A stretch of 64,000 nucleotides of DNA from a virus. Made by a program: the position numbers and the translations under genes. This document shows, in pieces, positions 41,115-49,157 of the stretch. Within the stretch, counting starts at the first letter, position 1; every line of letters starts with the position of its first letter. Under the pieces are notes generated by a model. It did no database searches and had not been told where the DNA came from. It worked only from the letters and a program-made list of their open reading frames with translations. The stretch lies in the IMG/VR virus record IMGVR_UViG_3300044722_000002, positions 1-64,000 of that record; one strand, 5' to 3'.

Positions 41115-41381
41115 CTACTCCAACTCTATTCCCAGTCTCTCTGCTTCCCGTTTCATGGCGTCCCGGTTTGACTGAGGGTGACTACTGCCCCACATGTTGC
41201 CCCACAGGTCGCGCAGCCGTGCTTCCAGTACCTCATGTTCCTCCGGTATTTCCTCTATCGTGACGCGGTAGCGACGGATCAAACAGTGGCCGTTGAATGC
41301 GGCAGGGACGGACAGTGGAAAGTTACCGCCGGTTCCGATGAGGTCGGGGAAAAACGTCTCAAAGGTTCTGTTTTTGTTCAC
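41115..41381 (-). CDS. Hypothetical protein
   Basis: 88 residues, beta-rich start (GGNFPLSVPAAFNGHCLIRRYRVTIEEI), then a helical end. No known domain. Its reading frame is separated from the leaderless promoter downstream by a 39-base gap. Confidence 0.55.
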   Translation of the reverse strand: MNKNRTFETFFPDLIGTGGNFPLSVPAAFNGHCLIRRYRVTIEEIPEEHEVLEARLRDLWGNMWGSSHPQSNRDAMKREAERLGIELE

Positions 41382-41384
41382 GGT

Positions 41385-41516
41385 TTAACCCTTTTTCTTT
41401 TTCTTGGGCACGTTCCATTTGAGAGACTTGCATCGTGGACACTGCACTGGCAGTTCACCCTCTTTACGACGCTCCCAGGTTGCGTCACATTTATTACAGT
41501 GGAGTTTTTTAATCAT
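41385..41516 (-). CDS. 43-residue zinc-ribbon protein
   Basis: The ATG at 41516 overlaps the TAA of the upstream gene (ATGATTAA). CNKCDATW and CPRCKSLKW form a rubredoxin-like zinc ribbon with a Lys-rich tail (KKKKKG). Similar tiny ribbons are common in phages. Function unknown. Confidence 0.6.
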   Translation of the reverse strand: MIKKLHCNKCDATWERRKEGELPVQCPRCKSLKWNVPKKKKKG

Positions 41517-42006
41517 CTGACTCCTTTGATTCCTTTATTTCGAACTCACGGCCTGCGTGTTCAACGATCGCCATGCCGCGTTCAGCGTTAACCCCAACGC
41601 GAAGTCCCGCCTCGACTAAAAACGACGCTAGTTCCGCAAGGCGCGCCAGTCGTCGATCTCGTGCGGTAGATCGCTCGGCTTCTTCCTTTTTTCGCTGTGC
41701 CTTTCTTTCCTCGGTTTGGCGCAACTCCCATGTCCTGTATTCAGCGAGAGCCTGTTCGAACTCAAGGACAGTGCCGCACCTTTTGCACAAACGAGCCGTA
41801 TTAAGGGACAGGGTCAGGTGCCAAATGTGATGGTCGGGATTCATCGCGCGGCCGCATCGAGTAAACGATTTATGTGTCCCGTTGTGAAAGCAACTCTGGG
41901 TGGAAATATGCAACGGCCCGCTACCTGTCTTTGGATCATAGTTCCAGATAATGTCAGGGCGAGGCGTTGCCTCAACGTTGCTCACTGGACGAGTTCGTTT
42001 TCTCAT
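41509..42006 (-). CDS. Hypothetical protein under a leaderless promoter
   Basis: 165 residues. N-terminal part with scattered Cys/His (SFTRCGRAMNPDHHIWHL, LCKRCG), then a long charged coiled coil (residues 85-125). The ATG is 6 nt from the -10 box of the promoter at 42013-42042. Unknown function. Confidence 0.55.
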   Translation of the reverse strand: MRKRTRPVSNVEATPRPDIIWNYDPKTGSGPLHISTQSCFHNGTHKSFTRCGRAMNPDHHIWHLTLSLNTARLCKRCGTVLEFEQALAEYRTWELRQTEERKAQRKKEEAERSTARDRRLARLAELASFLVEAGLRVGVNAERGMAIVEHAGREFEIKESKESDD

Positions 42007-42012
42007 GGTCTT

Positions 42013-42042
42013 ATCATAATCCTAATAATAATATATTGTCAA
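42013..42042 (-). promoter_or_regulatory. Leaderless promoter
   Basis: Minus strand: TTGACA (42037-42042), 18-base AT-rich spacer, TATGAT (42013-42018), 6 bases to the ATG at 42006. Confidence 0.65.
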
Positions 42043-42059
42043 CAGTTAATTTGTGAGAA

Positions 42060-42233
42060 CTACTCGTCCTTTTCCAGCCCTTCGCGCTCTGCGCACGTGG
42101 GGCACACGCGATCATCGTCCGCGTCGCGTACCCAACACGCAGCATCCTCCGGGGAGTCGTCATGACCACAGTGGGCGCAGACGTTGATTGGGAGATGAGA
42201 GCCGTGCTCGGTAGAGACTAATTCACTGATCAT
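42060..42233 (-). CDS. Small zinc-binding protein
   Basis: 57 residues from the ATG at 42233, overlapping the upstream stop (ATGA). CAHCGHDD and CPTCAERE form a zinc site, with an acidic loop between. Unknown function. Confidence 0.55.
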   Translation of the reverse strand: MISELVSTEHGSHLPINVCAHCGHDDSPEDAACWVRDADDDRVCPTCAEREGLEKDE

Positions 42234-42787
42234 GGCTTCACGTCCTTTACGAGCGCGAGCGCAGCGCGAGCCTGCACCATCGCAGGATCGCCCATCCACG
42301 CTTCGTTTGTTTGTTCAAAGCGAACCATTAAGGTTTCCAGTGCGGCGAGCAGATCAGGTGCGGCAATTATCAGGCGAGCGTTGGCTTTTCCTGTGACAGT
42401 GCGCCTGATCCTACAAACAGTTTCCCACTGGGGGCCGTTGATCACTAAGTCCTGCGTGTGCGATCCCACGGTCCACGGCCCCGGCGTGAACGATGGAGCA
42501 CTAGTTGGCAGATCGCAATCAGGCGGTGGCGCAGGCTCATCCCAATGGCCCATTACGGTGTAGTCGTTATCACCTTGCGGGTCCGTCCACCGCCAACCCT
42601 CGACCCCTTCCTCGTCGTACAGTGAAGCTCTCTCGGCTTTCCATCCGGCGGCCACAAACGCATCCGCTCTTGCCTGTTCATCGCTCAACTCGGAAGCGGT
42701 CCGCGACTCCGACCGAGGAATGGCTGAGGTTTTTGCAGCGGATTTCCCTAAAACAGCGTTGGCGTAAGCTTGATCCTTGAATGTCAT
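42230..42787 (-). CDS. Ead-like hypothetical protein
   Basis: 185 residues. FTPGPWTVG and ANARLIIAAPDLLAALETL mark the Ea22/Ead-like phage family, joined to an N-terminal region with WRWTDPQGD. Function unknown; widespread in accessory regions. Confidence 0.65.
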   Translation of the reverse strand: MTFKDQAYANAVLGKSAAKTSAIPRSESRTASELSDEQARADAFVAAGWKAERASLYDEEGVEGWRWTDPQGDNDYTVMGHWDEPAPPPDCDLPTSAPSFTPGPWTVGSHTQDLVINGPQWETVCRIRRTVTGKANARLIIAAPDLLAALETLMVRFEQTNEAWMGDPAMVQARAALALVKDVKP

Positions 42788-42825
42788 TTTTGATTCCTTT
42801 CAGATATTTAACAGGTGGCTTGTCT

Positions 42826-43071
42826 TTAATCGGCGTCTGCGCCCTTGGCGGCACAGGGAAAGCAATAGCGTTGATTTCCTGATTCAATGAAGTTGCCTGT
42901 TTGCACCTTTGCGCCGCACTCGTAACAGCGGTCCCGCATCATTGCTCGGTTGCCAGCCTTCAATTCTTCGATTCGGGCGAGTTTTGCGGCATGGTCAGCA
43001 CTCAACGAATTGTCTTTAGTGGCGTTGCCCGTTGGGGTGGCGAGTTCTTGGGTTTCATTGACCTTTTGCAT
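42826..43071 (-). CDS. Zinc-binding hypothetical protein
   Basis: 81 residues. Helical N-terminus, then CYECGAKV and CFPCAAK with a beta hairpin between, a small zinc ribbon. Unknown function. Confidence 0.55.
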   Translation of the reverse strand: MQKVNETQELATPTGNATKDNSLSADHAAKLARIEELKAGNRAMMRDRCYECGAKVQTGNFIESGNQRYCFPCAAKGADAD

Positions 43072-43110
43072 GATCTTCTTCTCCTTAATCAGTCGGCTTT
43101 ACGGGATTGC

Positions 43111-43380
43111 TTAGAGCGCATTCGCCTGGAGCCACGCTTCAAACTTGAGGTTGTTGCGAGCGATACGGCGAAAGTCTTTAAGATTGAAAGTGGCGATACT
43201 CCAAACGTGTGAGTCGCCGTGACGTTTGCGGGACAGGTGGCTTTTTTCGTTAAGCTGTCCAATGTTCTCAACGTAGCCCAGGCGGGTAGCTGAGACCTGA
43301 TCGCCGTCGACTCGATCAATGCGGAAATAGTTACCAGAGTATTGTGAGAGCCAAACTTCCCCGGCTTTTAATGTATTCAT
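43111..43380 (-). CDS. Hypothetical protein
   Basis: 89 residues. VWLSQYSGNYFRIDRVDGDQVSATRL has the look of a small SH3-like or KOW-like domain, followed by a basic helix. AAAGGAG-like site upstream. Unknown function. Confidence 0.55.
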   Translation of the reverse strand: MNTLKAGEVWLSQYSGNYFRIDRVDGDQVSATRLGYVENIGQLNEKSHLSRKRHGDSHVWSIATFNLKDFRRIARNNLKFEAWLQANAL

Positions 43381-43434
43381 TTCCAGCTCCTTTATCAGTT
43401 TGATCTATCAACACGTCAGTCCTCGTCATTCTCT

Positions 43435-43761
43435 TCAGTAAATCTTCGTACCCTTCTCGTCCGTCAGACCCGCATCCTGTTCAATCTCTGAAGGGTCGCA
43501 CTCGTGGTTATTTCCCGCCTTGTGTTCAGCCTCAGTTGAGCAGCGCATAGTTCGAGCTACGGCTGAGAGAACGCGCACGTACTCAGCCTCTACGGCGTGA
43601 TCGGTATTATCTTTGGTTACTTTGATCAGTTTCAGGCAGTTGGTTTCGACCGATTTATCTATGAACGCCTGTTCGTCAGTCTGACCAGTGCGGTAGCCCA
43701 GCATCCAGATGACTATGCTGAGAATTGCCAGCAGGACAGTTGTTGCGATTTTGGCTTTCAT
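43435..43761 (-). CDS. Membrane-anchored hypothetical protein
   Basis: 108 residues. One N-terminal membrane helix (IATTVLLAILSIVIWMLGY) or uncleaved signal, then a soluble, charged helical part with three cysteines. Probably exposed outside the membrane. Unknown function. Confidence 0.6.
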   Translation of the reverse strand: MKAKIATTVLLAILSIVIWMLGYRTGQTDEQAFIDKSVETNCLKLIKVTKDNTDHAVEAEYVRVLSAVARTMRCSTEAEHKAGNNHECDPSEIEQDAGLTDEKGTKIY

Positions 43762-43801
43762 GTTTTTCTCCTTTGGGATGGAAGTTATTTGGAGCCAGTT
43801 G

Positions 43802-44638
43802 TTAGATTGCGACTAAGCCCCAATCCTCACTAACACGCTTACGCTCGTGCAGTGTATTCTTTGGCTTGCGGTAGTTTTTCTGGCCCCACGCGATCACGTC
43901 TCCGGGCTGACAGCGAATCATAAGAACTTCCGATGCCAGGTCGTACTCGGCAGCATCGAAATCGTAATGGTCCTTACCTCGGGATGCTGTGACGGTTGCG
44001 CCCCACGGCGTACCCCACTCCCGCGATTCTCCCCGCGTGATAGAAATCTCTACGGCGTTAATCTCGGCACGACGAGCTTTTTTGAGTTTGAGCACGTCCG
44101 CTCTTGCTTGCTTCTCTGCGGCCTCCCGCGCTTCTTTCGCTTCTCGCGCGGCTCTAATTTGTGGTTCTGCTGCGAGTAGAGCCTCGGCCTTAGTTTGCTC
44201 GCTCAGGCGCGCCGCCTCATCCTTCAGTGCGGCGTATCGCGCGGCGTAGGCAGCTTTGACCTCTTCGCTGGCCCCGTAGGGACTATGAGAGGGCGCGATA
44301 AAGTACGTGTACTCTACCCGCACTTCCTCGGAAAATACCGCACTGGTCGCTGTAGTCAGCTCGGCAGTCTCGATCCATTTTGTAATTTCAGCATCCTTTG
44401 CGGCTTGCTCTTGTGCGCTCTTTTCTGCCGCTGCTTGTCGCGCGAGCACTTCCGCGGAGAGAGCGTCTATTGCTGCCTCCGCTGTCGCCGAGATAATCGT
44501 TGGTACGAATCCAGCAGCCAATAACTCGCGCTGCTCTATAGGTAGGTCAGCTAGGCTGATTGATACTGTGGTTGTTTCCCACGGCTCTACGCCTGCGAGA
44601 ATTTGCGCTTGTCGATTGCCCTTTACCTGTATGTCCAT
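43802..44638 (-). CDS. Long coiled-coil hypothetical protein
   Basis: 278 residues from the ATG at 44638 with GGAG 8-9 bases upstream; a TTG start six codons earlier is possible. An N-terminal beta part (VEPWETTTVSISLADLP), an Ala/Glu/Arg-rich coiled coil (residues about 65-185), and a compact C-terminal domain (WGTPWGATVTASRGKDHYDF). Its promoter overlaps a palindrome (44717-44732). Unknown function. Confidence 0.6.
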   Translation of the reverse strand: MDIQVKGNRQAQILAGVEPWETTTVSISLADLPIEQRELLAAGFVPTIISATAEAAIDALSAEVLARQAAAEKSAQEQAAKDAEITKWIETAELTTATSAVFSEEVRVEYTYFIAPSHSPYGASEEVKAAYAARYAALKDEAARLSEQTKAEALLAAEPQIRAAREAKEAREAAEKQARADVLKLKKARRAEINAVEISITRGESREWGTPWGATVTASRGKDHYDFDAAEYDLASEVLMIRCQPGDVIAWGQKNYRKPKNTLHERKRVSEDWGLVAI

Positions 44639-44701
44639 TTTAAATCTCCAGTCCAAGTCCAGTCCAGATGTGCCGTGTCGGTCTCGGCTACGACGATTGA
44701 C

Positions 44702-44732
44702 ACTCTACTCTCTATGTATTGACTTGTCAATA
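44702..44732 (-). promoter_or_regulatory. Promoter overlapping a 16-base palindrome
   Basis: Minus strand: TTGACA (44725-44730), 17-base spacer, TAGAGT (44702-44707), leader about 55 bases. TATTGACTTGTCAATA (44717-44732) is a perfect palindrome with its right half in the -35, a likely repressor operator. No matching gene lies on the plus strand. Confidence 0.55.
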
Positions 44733-44781
44733 GCTTTCACGAAAATAGCTCTCTCGGGGCGTATGTCCCTTGTTCGCCTTC

Positions 44782-44973
44782 CTACTTAGTTCGCGAGGGT
44801 GCTGGCAGTGCTTGGATCTTTGTTTGTGGGCCTACGGTGCCATCCCTGCGCTTTTTGTCCCAGAAGGGTGAGTTACACAGCCGGTTAGCGCAGGCTTTGG
44901 GCTTCTCAGGGCTTCGGGGATACCATCTGTTACCACAGCGGAGGCAGAGAAGTTGTTTAAGAGTTTCAGTCAT
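44782..44973 (-). CDS. Small zinc-ribbon protein (paralogue 2)
   Basis: 63 residues. TLKQLLCLRCGNRWYPR and CANRLCNSPFW form a zinc ribbon nearly the same as that at 40249-40404; it has a longer Pro/Arg tail. Evidence of local duplication within the phage. Confidence 0.65.
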   Translation of the reverse strand: MTETLKQLLCLRCGNRWYPRSPEKPKACANRLCNSPFWDKKRRDGTVGPQTKIQALPAPSRTK

Positions 44974-44977
44974 GATC

Positions 44978-45244
44978 TCAAAAGTTATTGCAGTCCGCGT
45001 AGTTAGTTAACGCTGATTCGGCTTGCGGCTTTTCTTCGGACATTAGTCGGGCGCAAGGCTTCGTTGTGTCAATGACCGTTCCGCCAAACTTACACGCTAC
45101 GTCATAGGTAAAGCGAACGGCACGGTTTAGGCAGAAATTGCAAACGAGCAGGTTGTTGATATTCTGCAACTGTCCCGCGTTTGGATCGCAACGACGATGC
45201 CCGCCGCAAAGGTCACACGCTGAATGTCCGCATTGATATTTCAT
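44978..45244 (-). CDS. Zinc-binding hypothetical protein
   Basis: 88 residues. CGHSACDLCGGHRRC at the start, CNFCLNRAV in the middle. Probably two zinc sites. The last residues (ALTNYADCNNF) resemble those of the protein at 45985. Unknown function. Confidence 0.55.
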   Translation of the reverse strand: MKYQCGHSACDLCGGHRRCDPNAGQLQNINNLLVCNFCLNRAVRFTYDVACKFGGTVIDTTKPCARLMSEEKPQAESALTNYADCNNF

Positions 45245-45250
45245 AGTTGT

Positions 45251-45841
45251 TTAAGAGTTTGAGTCAGCGAAGGTCGGACGTTTACGTGAATGCACATTCT
45301 CAGTGTTACCGCAGATGTCACACGTTAGTCCGCCTTGGAATGGCTGAAATACGTGGCCGTGGATGTAGGGACGCGGAGACTCCGAAGCGCGCTCGCTAAT
45401 TCCTTCGACATAGAGCGCGTATTTACCCTCTTCATCGTTAGGGTCTAAAGGCTTTTGGCTGTCAGAAGAAGTAGGTATCTTTTCTGACGGGCCTTTGTGG
45501 TCTTGTTCTGTTTCCAGCTCTGTAACTCCTTGCTTTGCTTGCTCTTGCTCCAGCCAAGTTTTTATTTCATCGAACGAGTGCGGCACGGTTTGAGCGATAG
45601 CAGGGTTGGTTGTCTTTATATCCCAACGGCCTGTTCGTAACCAGTCCTCAGCGGCCTCGTGATAACCATCAACGTAGCCACGATCATAGTCTGCGTTCTC
45701 CGCTGGTTCCCTGCTCTCCCGATCATTATTGAGACTCTCCACCGTCGCGCAAAGACAAGCGCACTCCACATGCTCACCCTCCGGGCAACCGTTGTGAAAG
45801 CCGCAGATACACCGCCCACCCACATTAGACTGAGGTTTCAT
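45251..45841 (-). CDS. Cys-rich hypothetical protein
   Basis: 196 residues with an N-terminal Cys-rich region (RCICGFHNGCPEGEHVECAC), a disordered Glu/Ser/Pro middle, and a C-terminal CDICGNTENVH zinc pair. Multiple zinc modules joined by linkers. Unknown function. Confidence 0.55.
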   Translation of the reverse strand: MKPQSNVGGRCICGFHNGCPEGEHVECACLCATVESLNNDRESREPAENADYDRGYVDGYHEAAEDWLRTGRWDIKTTNPAIAQTVPHSFDEIKTWLEQEQAKQGVTELETEQDHKGPSEKIPTSSDSQKPLDPNDEEGKYALYVEGISERASESPRPYIHGHVFQPFQGGLTCDICGNTENVHSRKRPTFADSNS

Positions 45842-45844
45842 GGT

Positions 45845-45988
45845 TTAGTTTCCTAACGTCGCACTGTCAGGCCACAGACTCAGCCACCAACGAGCAGAGC
45901 GCAGATTCCGCTCCCCCGGCTTGTCGTATCGGTTTGAGGCTATAAACAGCGCCACTATTTGCAATCGTTGTCTGAATGTTCGTTTCAT
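45845..45988 (-). CDS. 47-residue basic protein
   Basis: ATG at 45988 overlaps the upstream stop (ATGA), stop TAA at 45845. Helical with many Arg (KRTFRQRLQIV, ERNLRSARWWLSLW). Unknown function; the coupling supports translation. Confidence 0.5.
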   Translation of the reverse strand: MKRTFRQRLQIVALFIASNRYDKPGERNLRSARWWLSLWPDSATLGN

Positions 45989-46299
45989 GCGTTGAATCCG
46001 TCGAAGCAGTTTGTGTCGCCGTAGTTCGTTAGAACGCTCTCTCTGTCGGTAAGTTCGGCAATCTCAACCTCGCGCTCAGTGGCAGGGATAATCCAGCCCT
46101 TGCGTACCATTGCTTCCCGAATGTCATTGGCAAGCATTTGCTCCCGTAACTCCCGCTCAAAAACATTAACCTCTTCGACTGTCTCTAAGGAGTCGCCAGC
46201 AAATTCGGTCGCGCCGGTATAGTCAGCGGGATACCAGCCGAGCCACATTTTAAAGTTTTCAAGTGCGTGGAGTACATTGCTGTTTGGCTTTGTCGTCAT
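45985..46299 (-). CDS. Hypothetical protein
   Basis: 104 residues, helical and acidic (GDSLETVEEVNVFERELREQM). Ends with YGDTNCFDGFNA, related to the end of the 44978 protein. Unknown function. Confidence 0.55.
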   Translation of the reverse strand: MTTKPNSNVLHALENFKMWLGWYPADYTGATEFAGDSLETVEEVNVFERELREQMLANDIREAMVRKGWIIPATEREVEIAELTDRESVLTNYGDTNCFDGFNA

Positions 46300-46314
46300 G
46301 GTTTCTCCGATTTG

Positions 46315-46599
46315 TTAGTCGCGTAAACTTTGGATGAATTTCTGCTTAGGACTTGACGGAAACGCTTTCAACGCCAACACGGTCAGACCGCTATTTCGCT
46401 GCTCTACCGTGTCGCGTCCAAGTACTTTGATGAGACTGCGACGATAAGCTGGCGTCAGTTTTCCGTATTGCAATTCATAGGTTTTTAGTTTCCTTGCGAT
46501 GGTTTCAGCCTCCATGTAATCGTGTGACGCATTGTGAAGATCAACGTCTTCAATATCGGCCAACTTATCGTCGCAGCGGTTGCAAGTTGTATTTTCCAT
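46315..46599 (-). CDS. Hypothetical protein under a leaderless promoter
   Basis: 94 residues from the ATG at 46599; an in-frame start 18 bases earlier lies inside the promoter. CNRCDDKL near the start, then helices. It begins the long reverse-strand block. The -10 box is 6 nt away. Unknown function. Confidence 0.6.
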   Translation of the reverse strand: MENTTCNRCDDKLADIEDVDLHNASHDYMEAETIARKLKTYELQYGKLTPAYRRSLIKVLGRDTVEQRNSGLTVLALKAFPSSPKQKFIQSLRD

Positions 46600-46605
46600 G
46601 CGCCC

Positions 46606-46634
46606 AATATAATCCAACTATATCGGTCTGTCAA
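46606..46634 (-). promoter_or_regulatory. Leaderless promoter with shared spacer element
   Basis: Minus strand: TTGACA (46629-46634), 17-base spacer with CGATATAGTT, TATATT (46606-46611), 6 bases to the ATG at 46599. It heads the reverse-strand operon and is divergent from the structural genes. Confidence 0.7.
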
Positions 46635-46748
46635 TACACCATTTCAGGCGAGCAATCAACCGGAATTATCTTGCACGAGGAAGGTATTGTGAGGTACGAT
46701 GGAAACTCTTTAGCGAACCGGGTGCAGCGACGGAAGAGAGGGGTAAAA

Positions 46749-46919
46749 ATGAACGACAACGATTTTATCTACAAAAAGGACTTACCGCTTTATATTGACG
46801 AGTTAGCTGAGTTTCGGCCCAATCCTAACAAGCAGTCGTGTGGACGGCGGAAGGTAGCGGACCCGGTTGATGGCGGCCCAAGAACGTGCGCAAAGGTGAA
46901 AGGAATGGTGACGCTGTGA
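46749..46919 (+). CDS. Small hypothetical protein before the terminase genes
   Basis: 56 residues with GAGAGGGG upstream of the ATG. Helical start (DFIYKKDLPLYIDELAEF), basic end. It is the first gene of the plus-strand structural block. Its stop overlaps the GTG of the next tiny gene (GTGA). Confidence 0.5.
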   Translation: MNDNDFIYKKDLPLYIDELAEFRPNPNKQSCGRRKVADPVDGGPRTCAKVKGMVTL

Positions 46920-47008
46920 ACACTCAATCACTCCTACTGATCTCCACGAATCGCTGCCTGTCTCTCGGGTTAGCACTGGTGACGCTGGCGCAGTTGATTG
47001 GAAGGTAG
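46916..47008 (+). CDS. 30-residue membrane peptide
   Basis: GTG start inside the previous stop, ending TAG at 47006. One membrane helix (LSLGLALVTLAQLIG). Size makes it weak, but the overlap suggests coupling. Confidence 0.4.
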   Translation: MNTQSLLLISTNRCLSLGLALVTLAQLIGR

Positions 47009-47021
47009 AGGTGGCTGGAAA

Positions 47022-47111
47022 ATGACGGCACTCCGAGAGATAGTCGTTGGGACTTTGGCGTGGCTGGACACAAGGAAAATCCGCCATGAACGCAACACTA
47101 AAGGCCGGTAA
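47022..47111 (+). CDS. 29-residue peptide
   Basis: ATG at 47022 preceded by a purine-rich site (GGCTGGAAA), ending TAA at 47109 three bases before the small terminase start. Basic helical. Weak but consistent with the tight operon. Confidence 0.35.
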   Translation: MTALREIVVGTLAWLDTRKIRHERNTKGR

Positions 47112-47114
47112 CAA

Positions 47115-47732
47115 ATGGCCGCACAGGAAATAGAAATAATTCCTCCCGATCTAACGGCTCCCCTTAGCCTCTCAGACTCGCTCAAGCCCAAGCAGAAGTC
47201 CTTTATTCGCCACTACTTAGAGACTGGAAACGGAACTCAATCAACCCGTCTCGCTGGCTACAAGGGTGACGATAACTCCTTGGCCGTCATGGCATCCAAC
47301 CTATTAAGGAATCCTAAGGTCAGAGCGGAACTAACACGATTGCTCAATCCGATAGCAGAAGCTGAGGAGATCCTTGCTCGTCTAACTAAGTACTCTCGCT
47401 CGTCTATTGCTGATGTTTTGGACGGTTCTGGTGAATTTGACATTGACTACGCAAAGGCTAACCACAGTGACGATTTGATCAAAAAGCTCAAGATAAAGCG
47501 CAGAATTATCCCGGTGAAAGACGGAGAGCCGGAGACTGAGATTACGCACGAGATTGAGCTGCACGACGCTAAGGACGCAACGATTCAGCTGGGCAAATTC
47601 CGGGGATTATTCGCTGACCGAACGGAATCAGTGAATATAAACGTCGATCTCACCGGCACAGACCTGAACGGAATACTCCAGGGAATGCTCAATGCGGCGA
47701 TCGACGTGGAGGTGGTTGACGAAGCTAATTGA
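47115..47732 (+). CDS. terS: Terminase small subunit
   Basis: 205 residues. KPKQKSFIRHYLETGNGTQSTRLAGY followed by NLLRNPKVRAELTRLL is the helix-turn-helix region of the Terminase_2 small-subunit family, which recognises packaging DNA. The middle (EEILARLTKYSRSSIADVLDG) is helical oligomerisation sequence. The large subunit is 9 kb away, unusual spacing. The hairpin-rich region just downstream may hold the packaging site. Confidence 0.85.
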   Translation: MAAQEIEIIPPDLTAPLSLSDSLKPKQKSFIRHYLETGNGTQSTRLAGYKGDDNSLAVMASNLLRNPKVRAELTRLLNPIAEAEEILARLTKYSRSSIADVLDGSGEFDIDYAKANHSDDLIKKLKIKRRIIPVKDGEPETEITHEIELHDAKDATIQLGKFRGLFADRTESVNINVDLTGTDLNGILQGMLNAAIDVEVVDEAN

Positions 47733-48155
47733 CCGACAACGTAGATTATACACTCTCAAGTGTTTAACTCGTTGTGAACACAATGTTTATCTGCTATTTC
47801 CTCGCTCCCGGACATATTGGCTATTATCAGACCCTCCTTACCTGCCAACAGTTACAGCCAGTCAATTACCGTCTCACGTTAAACACGTGAGCATCGTACT
47901 CGATTAGGTCGGTGTCCATACGGTGGGCGTACCCCATAATCATTAGGAAATTCGCGTGTTTTGCCCCCGGGGCGGGGGATCGATTTTCTCGCCCTGGACG
48001 ATTTACTCCCCCGCCCCTTTCGCGAGGCCCCGGTCAACAGGGAAGCGCGCTATAGCGCGCTCTGAGAGGTTTCCGGATGTTAACCGCTATAGAAAGCTAT
48101 TGTGGTTCCTATTGTGTTATGTTACTGTTCTTTCTGCGCAAAGCGGTCAAGATTT
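47733..48155 (+). other. Gene-free region with three inverted repeats
   Basis: About 420 bases without a supported gene. CTCACGT/ACGTGAG at 47873-47891; a perfect 11-base GGGGCGGGGGA (47969-47979)/TCCCCCGCCCC (48007-48017) pair, followed by TTT; and the palindrome AGCGCGCTATAGCGCGCT (48044-48061). A packaging (pac/cos) site or structured regulatory RNA would suit. Nothing was matched to a known element. Confidence 0.45.
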
Positions 48156-48374
48156 ATGGCAAAGTCTCCTAAAGTTCCATTCAGTTGTTTACTTCCGGCT
48201 AGTGCGGTGGAGGCGATTCGCAGGCAAGCTAAGGCTGATAAATGCTCTCAGGCGGACGTGGTTCACCGGGCGGTAGCTTTACTGTGCTTTGGGGAAGAAA
48301 TCGCGGGACAGGCGATTGCTCCGCGCTTGGCGTACTCTTCTGAGTTGGCTCGAAATTACCAGAGTGAGGGTTGA
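48156..48374 (+). CDS. Ribbon-helix-helix-like protein
   Basis: 72 residues from the ATG at 48156; an upstream in-frame GTG lies outside a ribosome site. VPFSCLLPASAVEAIRRQAKADKCSQADVVHRAVALL matches a RHH (Arc/CopG-type) DNA-binding fold. Possibly a regulator of late genes or of packaging, given its place. Confidence 0.65.
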   Translation: MAKSPKVPFSCLLPASAVEAIRRQAKADKCSQADVVHRAVALLCFGEEIAGQAIAPRLAYSSELARNYQSEG

Positions 48375-48425
48375 GGTTTACTTTGGGACGGCCGAGAACT
48401 TGCACGCTCCATTTGAGGAAAAACA

Positions 48426-48668
48426 ATGAACATATCACGACAAAGTGAACGACGGGCGAGATTTAAGTTTGCGTTTTCCCGTATGCCCTTATGGGAAACC
48501 TGGACCACTGAACGTCCGCCGCGTCTACAACTTCCCGACGACAAAGCGGAGCGTAGGACAATAAACCACTGTAAGTCGATCCCTCGATCTCTACGAAGAA
48601 GCATGGCGCGCGAGCGATCCCTGCGAGAGTTCCGTGCCGATCATGGAATATCAAAGAATCAGGTGTGA
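48426..48668 (+). CDS. Small basic protein
   Basis: 80 residues, strongly Arg-rich with low hydrophobicity, GAGGAAAAACA ahead of the ATG. Probably binds nucleic acid or is disordered. Unknown function. Confidence 0.5.
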   Translation: MNISRQSERRARFKFAFSRMPLWETWTTERPPRLQLPDDKAERRTINHCKSIPRSLRRSMARERSLREFRADHGISKNQV

Positions 48669-48693
48669 TTCTACCACAGAAAGAAGGGTAAAA

Positions 48694-48948
48694 GTGGATA
48701 ATTGCGCGCAAAAGGTTACCCGCGATCCCGTGATCTGTTACCTTGTTATGTGCAAAGAGTGCACGGCCATTCACGGCGTTGACGTACTTCACGAGCCAGG
48801 TTCTCACACCGAGGCTGCGCAGTGGTTGAACCGAGACCGCGTTATCCCTCAAGGAATCGTGCACCCCCACGTAGATCTATCACGCGTCCCCGTTTGGCGA
48901 CGGTGGCTGAACAACTTAACCTACTGGATAAGGGAGAATCTTCAATGA
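48694..48948 (+). CDS. Hypothetical protein
   Basis: 84 residues from a GTG with GAAGGG upstream. CYLVMCKEC and a HGVDVLHEPGSHTEAAQWL segment, the second half Trp-rich. Its stop overlaps the next start (ATGA). Unknown. Confidence 0.5.
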   Translation: MDNCAQKVTRDPVICYLVMCKECTAIHGVDVLHEPGSHTEAAQWLNRDRVIPQGIVHPHVDLSRVPVWRRWLNNLTYWIRENLQ

Positions 48949-49157
48949 CTACACTTCTACTCGCTAGCGGAACACTTTCAATTGGCGTGGTGTTCTGGAT
49001 ACTGATGTTGCTGGTTTTGGTGTTTGGGTTCTGGACAGGATGGCCTGCGACCGGGCAGCCTGCTTCGTGGCGTCCACTGGGGTTTAACCTTCTCTTGTGG
49101 TTTCTGTTATTTCTCTTAGGCTGGGCTGAGTTTGGGTTCCCGATAGGTGGACGGTAA
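48945..49157 (+). CDS. Two-helix membrane protein
   Basis: 70 residues, ATGA overlap. Two membrane helices (GVVFWILMLLVLVFGFW and NLLLWFLLFLLGWAEFGF) separated by a Trp/Gly-rich loop. Small two-helix proteins before the head genes are often holins; no lysin adjoins, so this is only a possibility. Confidence 0.6.
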   Translation: MTTLLLASGTLSIGVVFWILMLLVLVFGFWTGWPATGQPASWRPLGFNLLLWFLLFLLGWAEFGFPIGGR

